Assembly (NCBI GenBank): GCA_027489915.1
Contig: JAIXZB010000023.1
Location: 1 to 31,855, forward strand
From: Rickettsiales bacterium
GTDB taxonomy: Bacteria > Pseudomonadota > Alphaproteobacteria > Rickettsiales > UBA3002
Direction: 5' to 3'
Length of the DNA stretch: 31,855 nucleotides
The notes under the pieces are model-generated. The model was not told the DNA's origin. It ran no database searches and saw only the letters and a program-made list of their open reading frames with translations. The translations under genes and the position numbers were made by a program. Shown here piece by piece: positions 23,907 through 30,910 of the stretch (position 1 is the stretch's first letter; each line of letters starts with the position of its first letter).

Positions 23907-24373
23907 TATTCTACCTTAATTGATGTTTTTATGCCTTTTTCTTTAAAAGGAACGATGTAATGCAAGACAAGGGCAGCACTTATGCCCGAGAAAATAACTA
24001 GGGGCGTGCCAGAGCCTAGAGCTAATACATGTTCAAATTTACAAGAACTGGTAAGATTAAAGTAACCCCTGCGAAAGCATTCGTATATTCCAACAAAAAC
24101 AAAAAAAAGATATGTGATTACTCCAGAAAATAAGCTTAGCTTGAGTGTCATATGCTGCTCGTTATGCTTATGAAGCTTTGCAGAAAAAGCTCCAGTTAGA
24201 AACGAAGGTATTGCCCCAATAAAATATGTCGCTACAATTACTAAAGGCCATACATTCGGCCTAAATAGTGCTGGTATAGACAATTTAAGCAAAATTGAGC
24301 TCAACAATATAAATACTACAGCACCAATAATTGGACCTAGTATAAAGAAGGTGAATGCTTGTCTCCAAACCAC
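23906..24373 (-). CDS. AT-rich four-helix membrane protein of unknown function inserted between glyA and nrdR
   Basis: A 155-residue protein with about four membrane segments: ILGPIIGAVVFILLSSILLKL, VWPLVIVATYFIGAIPSFLTG, LFSGVITYLFFVFVGIYECF and LVIFSGISAALVLHYIVPF. Two cysteines (YECFRR and SSCKF) flank a loop. Hand counts over 360 bases give about 37 percent GC, while a line in ribD counts 58 percent. It begins with GTG eight bases after the glyA stop and ends inside the nrdR start (TAATG). Composition and codon use (many AAA, ATT, AAT codons) suggest a gene gained later than its neighbours. I do not recognise a family. Confidence 0.7.
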   Translation of the reverse strand: MVWRQAFTFFILGPIIGAVVFILLSSILLKLSIPALFRPNVWPLVIVATYFIGAIPSFLTGAFSAKLHKHNEQHMTLKLSLFSGVITYLFFVFVGIYECFRRGYFNLTSSCKFEHVLALGSGTPLVIFSGISAALVLHYIVPFKEKGIKTSIKVE

Positions 24374-24381
24374 ACGGATAC

Positions 24382-25734
24382 CTAATTATAAATCGGGAAT
24401 TTCGCGGTTAAGGCTTTCACCTTCTCGAAGGTGGCTTTCTCAACAGCGCTGTTATCTTCCGGATTTGCACTTAAGCCATCGAGCACATCGCCGATGAGAT
24501 TGGCAATCAGCTCAAACTCGGCCACACCAAACCCGCGCGTGGTTCCCGCAGGCGAGCCTAAGCGAATGCCAGAGGTGACAAACGGCGAGGCGGGATCGAA
24601 CGGAATCGCGTTTTTGTTGCAGGTGAGACCCGCACGCTCAAGCGATGCTTCGGCAGCTTTGCCCGTAACATTTTTAGGGCGCAGATCCACTAAGCACAGA
24701 TGGTTATCCGTACCGCCCGTGATGATGTTAAGGCCGCGTGTGACCAGTACCTTCGCCATCGCCCGCGCATTGGTGATGATGTCGTGACCATATTGCTTGA
24801 ATTCGGGCGTGAGTGCTTCGCCGAATGCCACGGCTTTGGCGGCAATCACATGCATGAGTGGGCCGCCCTGAATGCCCGGGAAAATGGCAGAGTTAAGCGC
24901 CATCTCGAGCGTTTGGTCTTTGCCCTGCATGGTTTTGCCCACCACAAGTTCGGGCATGTTGGAAAGAATCAACCCTCCGCGTGGGCCGCGCAGTGTTTTG
25001 TGCGTGGTGGTGGTGACGATCTGCGCATGCGGCAGAGGCGATGGGTAGGAACCCGCTGCAACCAGCCCCGAAATATGCGCCATATCGACAAGGAAATACG
25101 CACCCACTTTATCGGCGATTGCGCGGAAGCGCGCCCAATCAATGACGCGGCTATAGGCAGAAAATCCTGCGATGATGAGTTTGGGTTTGTGCTCAAGCGC
25201 GAGCTTCTCCACTGCATCGTAATCGATGAGGTGATTATCTTCGCGCACACCATATTGAACGGCGTTGAACCATTTGCCCGATTGGTTGACCGCTGCACCG
25301 TGCGTGAGATGACCACCTGCGGCGAGCGACTGGCCAAGAATCGTATCGCCCGGTTGCAAGAGTGCAGTGAACACACCTTGATTGGCCTGCGAACCCGAGT
25401 TTGGCTGCACGTTGGCGTAGGTGCAGTTATAAAGTTCTTTCACGCGGTCGATAGCAAGCTGCTCTGCAATATCGACATATTCGCAGCCACCGTAATAGCG
25501 TTTGCCGGGGTATCCTTCGGCGTATTTGTTGGTAAGCACTGAGCCTTGCGCTTCCATCACCGCGCGGCTGGTGATATTTTCGGAGGCAATGAGTTCCACC
25601 TGCTGTTGCTGGCGCGTGAATTCTTTGCCGATGGCCGCGAACACTTCACTATCGCGGCTGCTGAGGGGTGCATTAAAAAAGTCGTCGGTGCTGTTTGTCA
25701 TGGTGTTGTCCTGCTTACGTATTGCGTTGGTCAT
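24382..25734 (-). CDS. glyA: Serine hydroxymethyltransferase
   Basis: A PLP enzyme converting serine and tetrahydrofolate to glycine and methylene-tetrahydrofolate, the main one-carbon source. The 450 residues are slightly longer than usual (about 420-435). The PLP lysine is K246 in VTTTTHKTLRGPRGG. ELIASENITSRAVMEAQGS, KRYYGGCEYVD and VRPNSGSQAN-like VQPNSGSQANQGV are conserved. Two starts are plausible: 25734, with GAGGAG six bases upstream, and 25701 (MTNSTDDFF), with AGGA upstream. The first adds 11 residues that read MTNAIRKQDNT. It starts 12 bases after rpiB. Confidence 0.96.
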   Translation of the reverse strand: MTNAIRKQDNTMTNSTDDFFNAPLSSRDSEVFAAIGKEFTRQQQQVELIASENITSRAVMEAQGSVLTNKYAEGYPGKRYYGGCEYVDIAEQLAIDRVKELYNCTYANVQPNSGSQANQGVFTALLQPGDTILGQSLAAGGHLTHGAAVNQSGKWFNAVQYGVREDNHLIDYDAVEKLALEHKPKLIIAGFSAYSRVIDWARFRAIADKVGAYFLVDMAHISGLVAAGSYPSPLPHAQIVTTTTHKTLRGPRGGLILSNMPELVVGKTMQGKDQTLEMALNSAIFPGIQGGPLMHVIAAKAVAFGEALTPEFKQYGHDIITNARAMAKVLVTRGLNIITGGTDNHLCLVDLRPKNVTGKAAEASLERAGLTCNKNAIPFDPASPFVTSGIRLGSPAGTTRGFGVAEFELIANLIGDVLDGLSANPEDNSAVEKATFEKVKALTAKFPIYN

Positions 25735-25746
25735 AGTGTCTCCTCG

Positions 25747-26202
25747 TTATCCTAATTTCTCGATGCGTTGCTGATGTCTGCCGCCTTCGTAAGCGGTGGT
25801 TAGAAATTGTTCGGTGCATGCGGCTGCTTCGGCGATGCCAATCAAGCGCGCACCGAGGCACAGCACGTTCGCATCGTTGTGCTTGCGCGAAAGTGTGGCG
25901 GCAAGGGCGCTGTGACAGAGCGCCGCGCGGATGCCAGCGAAACGATTAGCGGCAATGGAAATGCCGATGCCCGAGCCGCAAATAGCGATGCCAAATTCGG
26001 CGCGCTTTGCGAGTACTTCCGTTGAAACTTTTGCAGCGTAGTCGGGATAGTCTACCGAAGCTGTGCCATGCGTGCCAACATCGTGCGCGGCAAATCCGCA
26101 GGCTTCGATGGTGGGAATCAAGGCTGCTTTCAAATCCACTCCTGCATGGTCGCTGCCGATGGCAACGATGAGGGGTGATGTGTTATGTGCATTACTATTC
26201 AC
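25747..26202 (-). CDS. rpiB: Ribose-5-phosphate isomerase B
   Basis: Interconverts ribose-5-phosphate and ribulose-5-phosphate, linking the pentose phosphate path to nucleotide and riboflavin precursors. Ribulose-5-phosphate is also the RibB substrate. The protein shows SDHAGVDLK, the active-site C75 in AICGSGIGISIAANR and H108 in SRKHNDANVLCLGAR; the 33-residue distance equals E. coli C66 to H99. The frame is open to 26310, but the first 36 residues overlap the pilD start and promoter and are not family-like. A GTG at 26202 gives 151 residues, the usual length, though its ribosome-binding site is poor. Confidence 0.92.
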   Translation of the reverse strand: MNSNAHNTSPLIVAIGSDHAGVDLKAALIPTIEACGFAAHDVGTHGTASVDYPDYAAKVSTEVLAKRAEFGIAICGSGIGISIAANRFAGIRAALCHSALAATLSRKHNDANVLCLGARLIGIAEAAACTEQFLTTAYEGGRHQQRIEKLG

Positions 26203-26231
26203 AAACGGTGCTACAGAGTTGTTTGTATTAT

Positions 26232-26250
26232 CTACTATATATGGTAGTAG
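26232..26250. promoter_or_regulatory. Inverted repeat in the rpiB-pilD divergent region
   Basis: CTACTA (26232-26237) and TAGTAG (26245-26250) form a perfect 6-bp inverted repeat. The overlapping word ATATGGTAG (26239-26247) recurs at 27197-27205, and GGTAGTAGG (26243-26251) recurs inverted at 27220-27228 before the secretin gene. A shared operator is possible. Confidence 0.35.
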
Positions 26251-26258
26251 GCGTATGG

Positions 26259-26280
26259 TTATACACGCGCATGTGGATAA
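26259..26280. promoter_or_regulatory. DnaA-box pair before pilD
   Basis: TGTGGATAA (26272-26280) is a perfect TTATCCACA DnaA box on the minus strand. TTATACACG (26259-26267) on the plus strand is an 8/9 match to TTATNCACA, four bases away in inverted orientation. It lies 20 to 40 bases before the pilD ATG. Confidence 0.5.
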
Positions 26281-26301
26281 CGCAACCGCAATAAGGCCAC
26301 C

Positions 26302-27129
26302 ATGCAACAACTCGCCCAGATTTCTGCCGATTTTCCTTTGGGGGTGGGGGTGTTTCTAGGCTTGCTCGGAGCAGCTTTAGGCAGTTTTATGACCATGGCG
26401 ACTTATCGTTTGCCGCTGGATTTGCCCATAGGCCGCACCCGCTCGCGCTGCCCTGCATGCGGCACATCGCTTAAGGCGCGTGACCTTTTCCCTGTCCTAA
26501 GCTGGGTGCTTTCGCGCGGAAAATGCCGCTATTGCAGCACAAGGGTGCATGTGCGCTACCCGCTGATTGAACTAAGCTGCGCAGCAGCCTGTGTGGTGAC
26601 GTATGTGCTTATGGGGCTTAGCCCTATCAGCCTGTGTATTATGGTGCTGCTGCTTGGTATTATTGCCATTTTCATCACCGATTTTGAGCACCGCATTATC
26701 CTCGATGAAGTGCAGATAGTGCTGTTTTTTATGGGTGTGCTTTACGGCATGGCGAATGCAGTGCCATTGCCGCATGTGTTTGCGATGGCGGCGGTGGGCA
26801 TTGCGATTGGGCTTACGCTGAAATACGGATTTTTGTTTCTTATGAATAAAGACGGGCTTGGGCTTGGCGATGTGAAGTTTCTAGCCGTAGTGGGCGCATG
26901 GCTTGCTTCTGGCGCGTTGGATTTTACGGCTTTTGTGCCGTTTTTGTTTTATTCAGGAATCCTTGGGATTGTGACATCGCTTGCATGGAAGCTGGTCTCG
27001 AAAGATGAGCATTTTCCCTTTGGCCCTGCGCTTGCATTGAGTTTATTGGTATGCGTATTGTGGCCAGAATCGGTGGCCGCATTTTTCACGCTGTATGGAA
27101 TTTTGCCACTTCATGTGGGGACGGTTTAG
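26302..27129 (+). CDS. pilD: Full-length A24 prepilin peptidase / N-methyltransferase
   Basis: Cleaves and N-methylates type IV prepilins or pseudopilins at the inner membrane. The 275-residue protein has the cytoplasmic zinc domain with C50, C53, C75 and C78 (RCPACG and KCRYCSTR). The catalytic aspartates are D127 in FITDFEHRIILDE and D190 in GLGLGDVKFLAVVGAW, with about eight membrane segments overall. AAGG lies six bases before the ATG. It precedes the secretin by about 110 bases and its region is flanked by DnaA boxes. It differs from the short CpaA-type enzyme at 1317, so the cell probably makes at least two pilin-like systems. Confidence 0.94.
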   Translation: MQQLAQISADFPLGVGVFLGLLGAALGSFMTMATYRLPLDLPIGRTRSRCPACGTSLKARDLFPVLSWVLSRGKCRYCSTRVHVRYPLIELSCAAACVVTYVLMGLSPISLCIMVLLLGIIAIFITDFEHRIILDEVQIVLFFMGVLYGMANAVPLPHVFAMAAVGIAIGLTLKYGFLFLMNKDGLGLGDVKFLAVVGAWLASGALDFTAFVPFLFYSGILGIVTSLAWKLVSKDEHFPFGPALALSLLVCVLWPESVAAFFTLYGILPLHVGTV

Positions 27130-27138
27130 TTATCCACA
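27130..27138 (+). promoter_or_regulatory. Perfect DnaA box after pilD
   Basis: TTATCCACA overlaps the end of the pilD region and lies about 100 bases before the secretin start. The rest of the gap is AT-rich and holds the ATATGGTAG and CCTACTACC words noted in the rpiB-pilD region. Confidence 0.5.
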
Positions 27139-27238
27139 AGATTTCGCATTTGCACTTATAGTTACAGTTGCGTTTTTCTGTCGGCCATGTTCTTACATAT
27201 GGTAGAAATTTTTCTTCATCCTACTACCGGTTGTGTTC

Positions 27239-29131
27239 ATGCGCCGATTTATGACTGTATCTCCCCATTTATTGGTACTGGTTGCTTTGACAGGCGCGGT
27301 TTTCACGCTGTCGGGCTGTAATTTAGAAGATGAGGTGGCCGGTTGGCGCGATAAAGATGTAGTTGATCGCCCGCAAAAACTATCGCGCGATGATTATCGT
27401 AATATGAACCGCAAGGAAAAGCTGCTTTCCGAAGACGGTGAATCTGCAGCGGCGCTCGGCGTTCCTCCTATTCCTGATGTGGCGCAGGTGATTGCCGCGC
27501 CGCGCCCACCTAAAGTGGGCAATACCAAGCTAGTGTCTATCGCTGTTACGGATGATGTGCCGTTGCGTGATGTGTTGTTCGAGCTTGGGCGATTGGCAGA
27601 TGTAGATATTGAAATTGGCCCTGGGCTCTCAAATCGCGGTATTAACCTTCGCGCAAAAGATAAGCCGTTTAATCAAGTCATTGAGCGCATTTCAGATTTG
27701 GCTGGGTTACGCTATTCGGTGAAAAATGGTGCGTTGCGTGTGGAGCGCGATACGCCGTATTTCAAAAACTACACGCTCGATTTTCTCAACATCGTGCGCT
27801 CTAGCACAAGCAATGTGAATGTGACGAGTAATGTGCTTTCCTCTTCAGTGGGTGGCGGTAGCAGCGGTGGTGGCAGCACGGGCAATAGCAGCACAAGCGG
27901 TGGCGGTGGCGGCGGTGGCGGTAGTTCTAGCGGAGTATCAACGGGAACCACCAGCAGCATCACTGCGGGGTCTGAAAGTGATATTTGGTCTTCACTTGAA
28001 GCCAGCATAACTGAAATTTTAAATACGTCGGCAAGTGCAGCAGATTTAGCAGGGGCGGCTACTGCAGGCATTGGATCAGCTGGTACAGAGGGTGCAGCGG
28101 GAGCGGCTGGTACAACAGCTGGAGGTGGTGGTGCGGGTGCTTCGGGTGGTGCAAGCGTAAACTTCGTGGTGAACCGTCAGGCGGGAGTGCTTTCGGCCAA
28201 TGCGACTGAGCGTCAGCACGACAAGCTTGCGATGTATTTGAAATTGCTGGAACGTAATTCTTCTGCGCAGGTGCTGATTGAAGCGAAGATTGTAGAAGTA
28301 ACCTTAAACGATCAATTCCAATCAGGCATTAACTGGAGCAATCTGGTTGGTTCTATAGATAGCAGTAATATTAGTCTTGGTTCATTCCAGCCAAATGGTG
28401 GTATCAACGATTTCTCACTAGGCTCAAACGGTGCGATTACCTTCACGCTTGAAAACGGGAATCTTGATGCCGTGTTGCAGATGACCCAGCGTTTTGGTAC
28501 CACGCGCACACTTTCAAGCCCACGCCTACATGCGATTAATAACCAACAGGCTGTTTTAACGTTTGCACAAAACCGCGTGATACAAACCTGCAGCATCACT
28601 GAAGGTGACAGCGCAACGGCAACCGATACCGGCACTGTAACGCAGGGGCCTTCCTATGAGTGTGAAGTTTCGACGATTCCTATTGGTATTATTCTCAATA
28701 TCATGCCGTCTATCAATCTGGATTCGCAGGAAGTAACGCTCAATGTACGCCCTACATTGTCACGTCAGATTGATCAGGTAGAAAACGCCTCAACACGCCT
28801 CGCTGCGCGCGCTCTTCAGGATGATGAGCTGCAAAGCTTTATCCCAATTATTGAGGTGCGTGAGATTGATTCTGTCATGAAAATCAAATCTGGTGCGGTG
28901 ATGATTATCGGCGGTCTGATGGAAGATGGCGCAAGTAATGAAGAGCGTGGCGTACCTGGCGTGAGTGAAATTCCGTGGTTGGGTAATGCATTCAAGAGCC
29001 GTAGTGAGTTGTCTCAAAAACGTGAATTGATTATTTTTATCAAAGCTACTGTAGTTAATTCTTCGGGATCTGCTGACCCAATAGACCGCAGTATCATGAA
29101 GAAATACACGACTGACGCACGTCCGATTTAG
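27239..29131 (+). CDS. MshL/PilQ-type lipoprotein secretin
   Basis: An outer-membrane secretin forming the gated ring for a type IV-like pilus or type II secretion. The 630-residue protein has a lipobox LSGC with C27, an STN/N-terminal ring domain at about residues 100-190 (VPLRDVLFELGRLADVDIEIG), a Gly/Ser and Gly/Ala linker at about 200-305, and the secretin core (AQVLIEAKIVEVTLNDQFQSGINW; SGAVMIIGGLMEDG; VPGVSEIPWLGNAFKS; RELIIFIKA). Two cysteines in the core (QTCSIT and YECEV) might form a disulfide. Overall order resembles MshL. The ATG at 27239 is used; a GTG lies at 27233. Neither has a good ribosome-binding site. No pilus ATPase, platform protein or pilin gene is in the window. Confidence 0.9.
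   Translation: MRRFMTVSPHLLVLVALTGAVFTLSGCNLEDEVAGWRDKDVVDRPQKLSRDDYRNMNRKEKLLSEDGESAAALGVPPIPDVAQVIAAPRPPKVGNTKLVSIAVTDDVPLRDVLFELGRLADVDIEIGPGLSNRGINLRAKDKPFNQVIERISDLAGLRYSVKNGALRVERDTPYFKNYTLDFLNIVRSSTSNVNVTSNVLSSSVGGGSSGGGSTGNSSTSGGGGGGGGSSSGVSTGTTSSITAGSESDIWSSLEASITEILNTSASAADLAGAATAGIGSAGTEGAAGAAGTTAGGGGAGASGGASVNFVVNRQAGVLSANATERQHDKLAMYLKLLERNSSAQVLIEAKIVEVTLNDQFQSGINWSNLVGSIDSSNISLGSFQPNGGINDFSLGSNGAITFTLENGNLDAVLQMTQRFGTTRTLSSPRLHAINNQQAVLTFAQNRVIQTCSITEGDSATATDTGTVTQGPSYECEVSTIPIGIILNIMPSINLDSQEVTLNVRPTLSRQIDQVENASTRLAARALQDDELQSFIPIIEVREIDSVMKIKSGAVMIIGGLMEDGASNEERGVPGVSEIPWLGNAFKSRSELSQKRELIIFIKATVVNSSGSADPIDRSIMKKYTTDARPI
27850..27933 (+). repeat. Imperfect GGTGGC/AGC repeat encoding a Gly/Ser linker
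   Basis: A run of GGT, GGC and AGC codons inside the secretin gene gives a Gly/Ser-rich stretch with eight or more consecutive glycines. A second Gly/Ala-rich stretch follows at about 28050-28155. Such repeats can change length between strains by slippage in whole codons. Confidence 0.7.
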
Positions 29132-29133
29132 CT

Positions 29134-29898
29134 ATGTTCACTAATATCCGCTATGTATTGCTAACCGCCATTCGTGACCGGCTTTTTGCAGGTCTGATTG
29201 TGGGTATATTGTTTGCGACCTATATCTCAAGCGCGATGGGCTCGACCGCGATGCTTGAGCCGCAACAGATGACGATTGCGTTTGCTGCCGCTATCTCGCG
29301 CATTATTGTGATGGTGGGAATTATCGTATTTATTGCGTTTCATATTCGTGGCGCGTTTGAAAGCCGCGAAATTGACTTACTGCTCTCGCGCCCTATTAGC
29401 CGCGCCACACTCGTGATGTCGTACTGGTTTGGTTTTGTGGTGGTAGCTACCTTGCTGTGCATACCCGCGATGGCGGTGCTTGCAGTGCTTGGTATTTTGG
29501 ATGCAAAAGGGTATGCGCTGTGGTGCCTGAGCCTGGTGCTGGAATCTTGGCTTGTAGTATCGCTTGCATTATTTGCTGCGGTAACGCTGAGGAGCGGCGT
29601 GGTAACGGTGCTTGCTGGGCTTGGGTTTTACACCTTGTCGCGCATGATTGGTTTTTTCGTCGCCACCACCAAATCGGGCATGCTGTTTGAAAGCACGCTG
29701 CTCAATGAAGCCCTGCGATTTGTGATGAAAGCTATTTCTTCTGTCATACCGCGGATGGATTTTTTTGGTAAAGGAAGTTGGCTGGTATATGGACCCGAAA
29801 CCATGCAGGCCTTGTGGTTGTTTGTAGCGCAAGGGGCGATATTTATTCCGCTACTGCTTGCTGCGACCATCATTGATTTTTCACGGAAGCAGTTTTAG
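29134..29898 (+). CDS. ABC-2-like membrane permease of unknown substrate
   Basis: A 254-residue polytopic protein with about six membrane segments. Residues 18-36 (LFAGLIVGILFATYISSAM) form the first. IIVMVGIIVFIAFHIRGAFESREIDLLLSRPISRATLVMSYWFGFVVVATLL is the typical ABC-2 layout, in which a helix is followed by an EREI-like cytoplasmic turn and an SRP motif. The start is two bases after the secretin stop and the stop two bases before the next gene, so the three are probably one operon. No ABC ATPase gene lies beside it in the window. A role in pilus or envelope assembly is inferred only from position. Confidence 0.72.
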   Translation: MFTNIRYVLLTAIRDRLFAGLIVGILFATYISSAMGSTAMLEPQQMTIAFAAAISRIIVMVGIIVFIAFHIRGAFESREIDLLLSRPISRATLVMSYWFGFVVVATLLCIPAMAVLAVLGILDAKGYALWCLSLVLESWLVVSLALFAAVTLRSGVVTVLAGLGFYTLSRMIGFFVATTKSGMLFESTLLNEALRFVMKAISSVIPRMDFFGKGSWLVYGPETMQALWLFVAQGAIFIPLLLAATIIDFSRKQF

Positions 29899-29900
29899 CG

Positions 29901-30656
29901 ATGCGTGCAGCCATTGCAGTATTGATGCTTGCTCTTGCTGCGCAAGGCGGGTTCTGGTGGAAAACACGCAGTATTATTCCCGAAATGACGATTGTGCCTG
30001 ATGTGCCAGGAGAAGCCACGGTGAAAGCATTGTCGCTCGGTGATGAGCAGGTATTTTTCAGATTTCTCGCACTGAATGTGCAAAATGCAGGTGATACTTT
30101 TGGTCGATTTACTGCCCTGTATAAATACGATTTCAATAGGCTGTATCACTGGTTCAATCTGCTTGATACGCTCGATAACCAGTCGAACTATGTGCCCAGC
30201 ATGGCGACGTATTATTTTAGCCAGACCCAGCATAAACCTGATGTAAAATACATCGTGGATTATCTGGAAAACCATGCGAAGGGCCGTGTGAAGGACAAAT
30301 GGTGGTGGGTGGTGCAGGCCGTGTATTTGAGCAATCACAAGCTGGAAGATAAAGACCGCGCACTGGAACTTGCGAATATGTTGAAAGATGTAAAAGATAT
30401 ACCGCTATGGGCGCAGCAGATGCCTGCCTTCATTCACGAACAACGTGGTGAGATGGAAGAGGCGAGTGCCATCATTGAGAATATTTTGAAAAGTGAACAA
30501 CAACTTAAACAGGGCGAGCTGAACTTCATGTATTTCTTTTTGAAAGACCGCACCAAACGCCTAGATGAATTAAAAGGCGATTTGAAAGCAGCGCAGAAGC
30601 GCCACACACCAGGCGCAGATGAGCCGAAGCCTGTGGAGGGGTTGTTAGCTAAGTAA
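29901..30656 (+). CDS. Membrane-anchored helical (TPR-like) protein of unknown function
   Basis: A 251-residue protein with an N-terminal anchor or signal (MRAAIAVLMLALAAQGGFWW). Helical repeats follow: FRFLALNVQNAGDTFGRFTALYKYDFNRLYHWFNLLDTLD, then NYVPSMATYYFSQTQHKPDVKYIVDYLENHA, then ALELANMLKDVKDIPLWAQQMPAFIHEQRGEMEEASAIIENIL. The last two resemble TPR hairpins. A lysine-rich tail (GDLKAAQKRH) follows. It probably faces the periplasm and could be a pilotin- or scaffold-like partner of the secretin, but I cannot name a family. It overlaps the end of the convergent small gene by 12 bases. Confidence 0.68.
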   Translation: MRAAIAVLMLALAAQGGFWWKTRSIIPEMTIVPDVPGEATVKALSLGDEQVFFRFLALNVQNAGDTFGRFTALYKYDFNRLYHWFNLLDTLDNQSNYVPSMATYYFSQTQHKPDVKYIVDYLENHAKGRVKDKWWWVVQAVYLSNHKLEDKDRALELANMLKDVKDIPLWAQQMPAFIHEQRGEMEEASAIIENILKSEQQLKQGELNFMYFFLKDRTKRLDELKGDLKAAQKRHTPGADEPKPVEGLLAK

Positions 30657-30908
30657 CGAAACGTCGCGTTGTTCGTATTCTTTAATGGTTTCTTCAATAC
30701 AGTGTGCAAAGTGCGCTACCGCTTCTTCCTCTGATGCAAAATAGCGGGGATTAGTTTTTGATCCGCGATCGCTGAAATAGACGCACCAGCCAGAGGAGGT
30801 CTGTTCAATACCGAATACATCACCACCGCCAAGTGTGCCACTCAGTGCATATAAATACTCAGGCACATGTTCAGCGTGAAGGCGTGCGAGCAAGGCTTCG
30901 AGTGTCAT
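30645..30908 (-). CDS. Small soluble protein of unknown function downstream of panB
   Basis: An 87-residue acidic protein. The middle section (LGGGDVFGIEQTSSGWCVYFSDRGSKTNPRYFASEEEAVAHF, positions about 26-67) alternates strands and a short helix and has a conserved-looking W-x-V-Y-F-S-x-R-G motif. This type of strand pattern occurs in small immunity-like or unclassified proteins, but I cannot assign it. It begins two bases after the panB stop, so co-transcription with panB is likely. Its 3' end overlaps the convergent helical protein gene by 12 bases. Confidence 0.65.
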   Translation of the reverse strand: MTLEALLARLHAEHVPEYLYALSGTLGGGDVFGIEQTSSGWCVYFSDRGSKTNPRYFASEEEAVAHFAHCIEETIKEYEQRDVSLLS

Positions 30909-30910
30909 TG

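Noticed and set aside
24700..25542. 280-codon open frame on the plus strand opposite glyA
   Set aside because: It lies wholly antisense to a highly conserved enzyme and its His/Cys/Arg-rich translation is typical of a shadow frame.
20184..25734. FMN or glycine riboswitch in the riboflavin/glyA cluster
   Set aside because: The genes overlap or lie within 15 bases of each other, leaving no leader long enough for either aptamer.
26203..26310. 36-residue N-terminal extension of rpiB
   Set aside because: It overlaps the pilD start and intergenic repeats and does not match the family, which starts just before the IGSDHAG strand.
26220..27240. Chromosome replication origin around pilD
   Set aside because: Three DnaA boxes with no AT-rich unwinding tract or usual origin neighbours are too little. 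I report them only as possible regulatory boxes.
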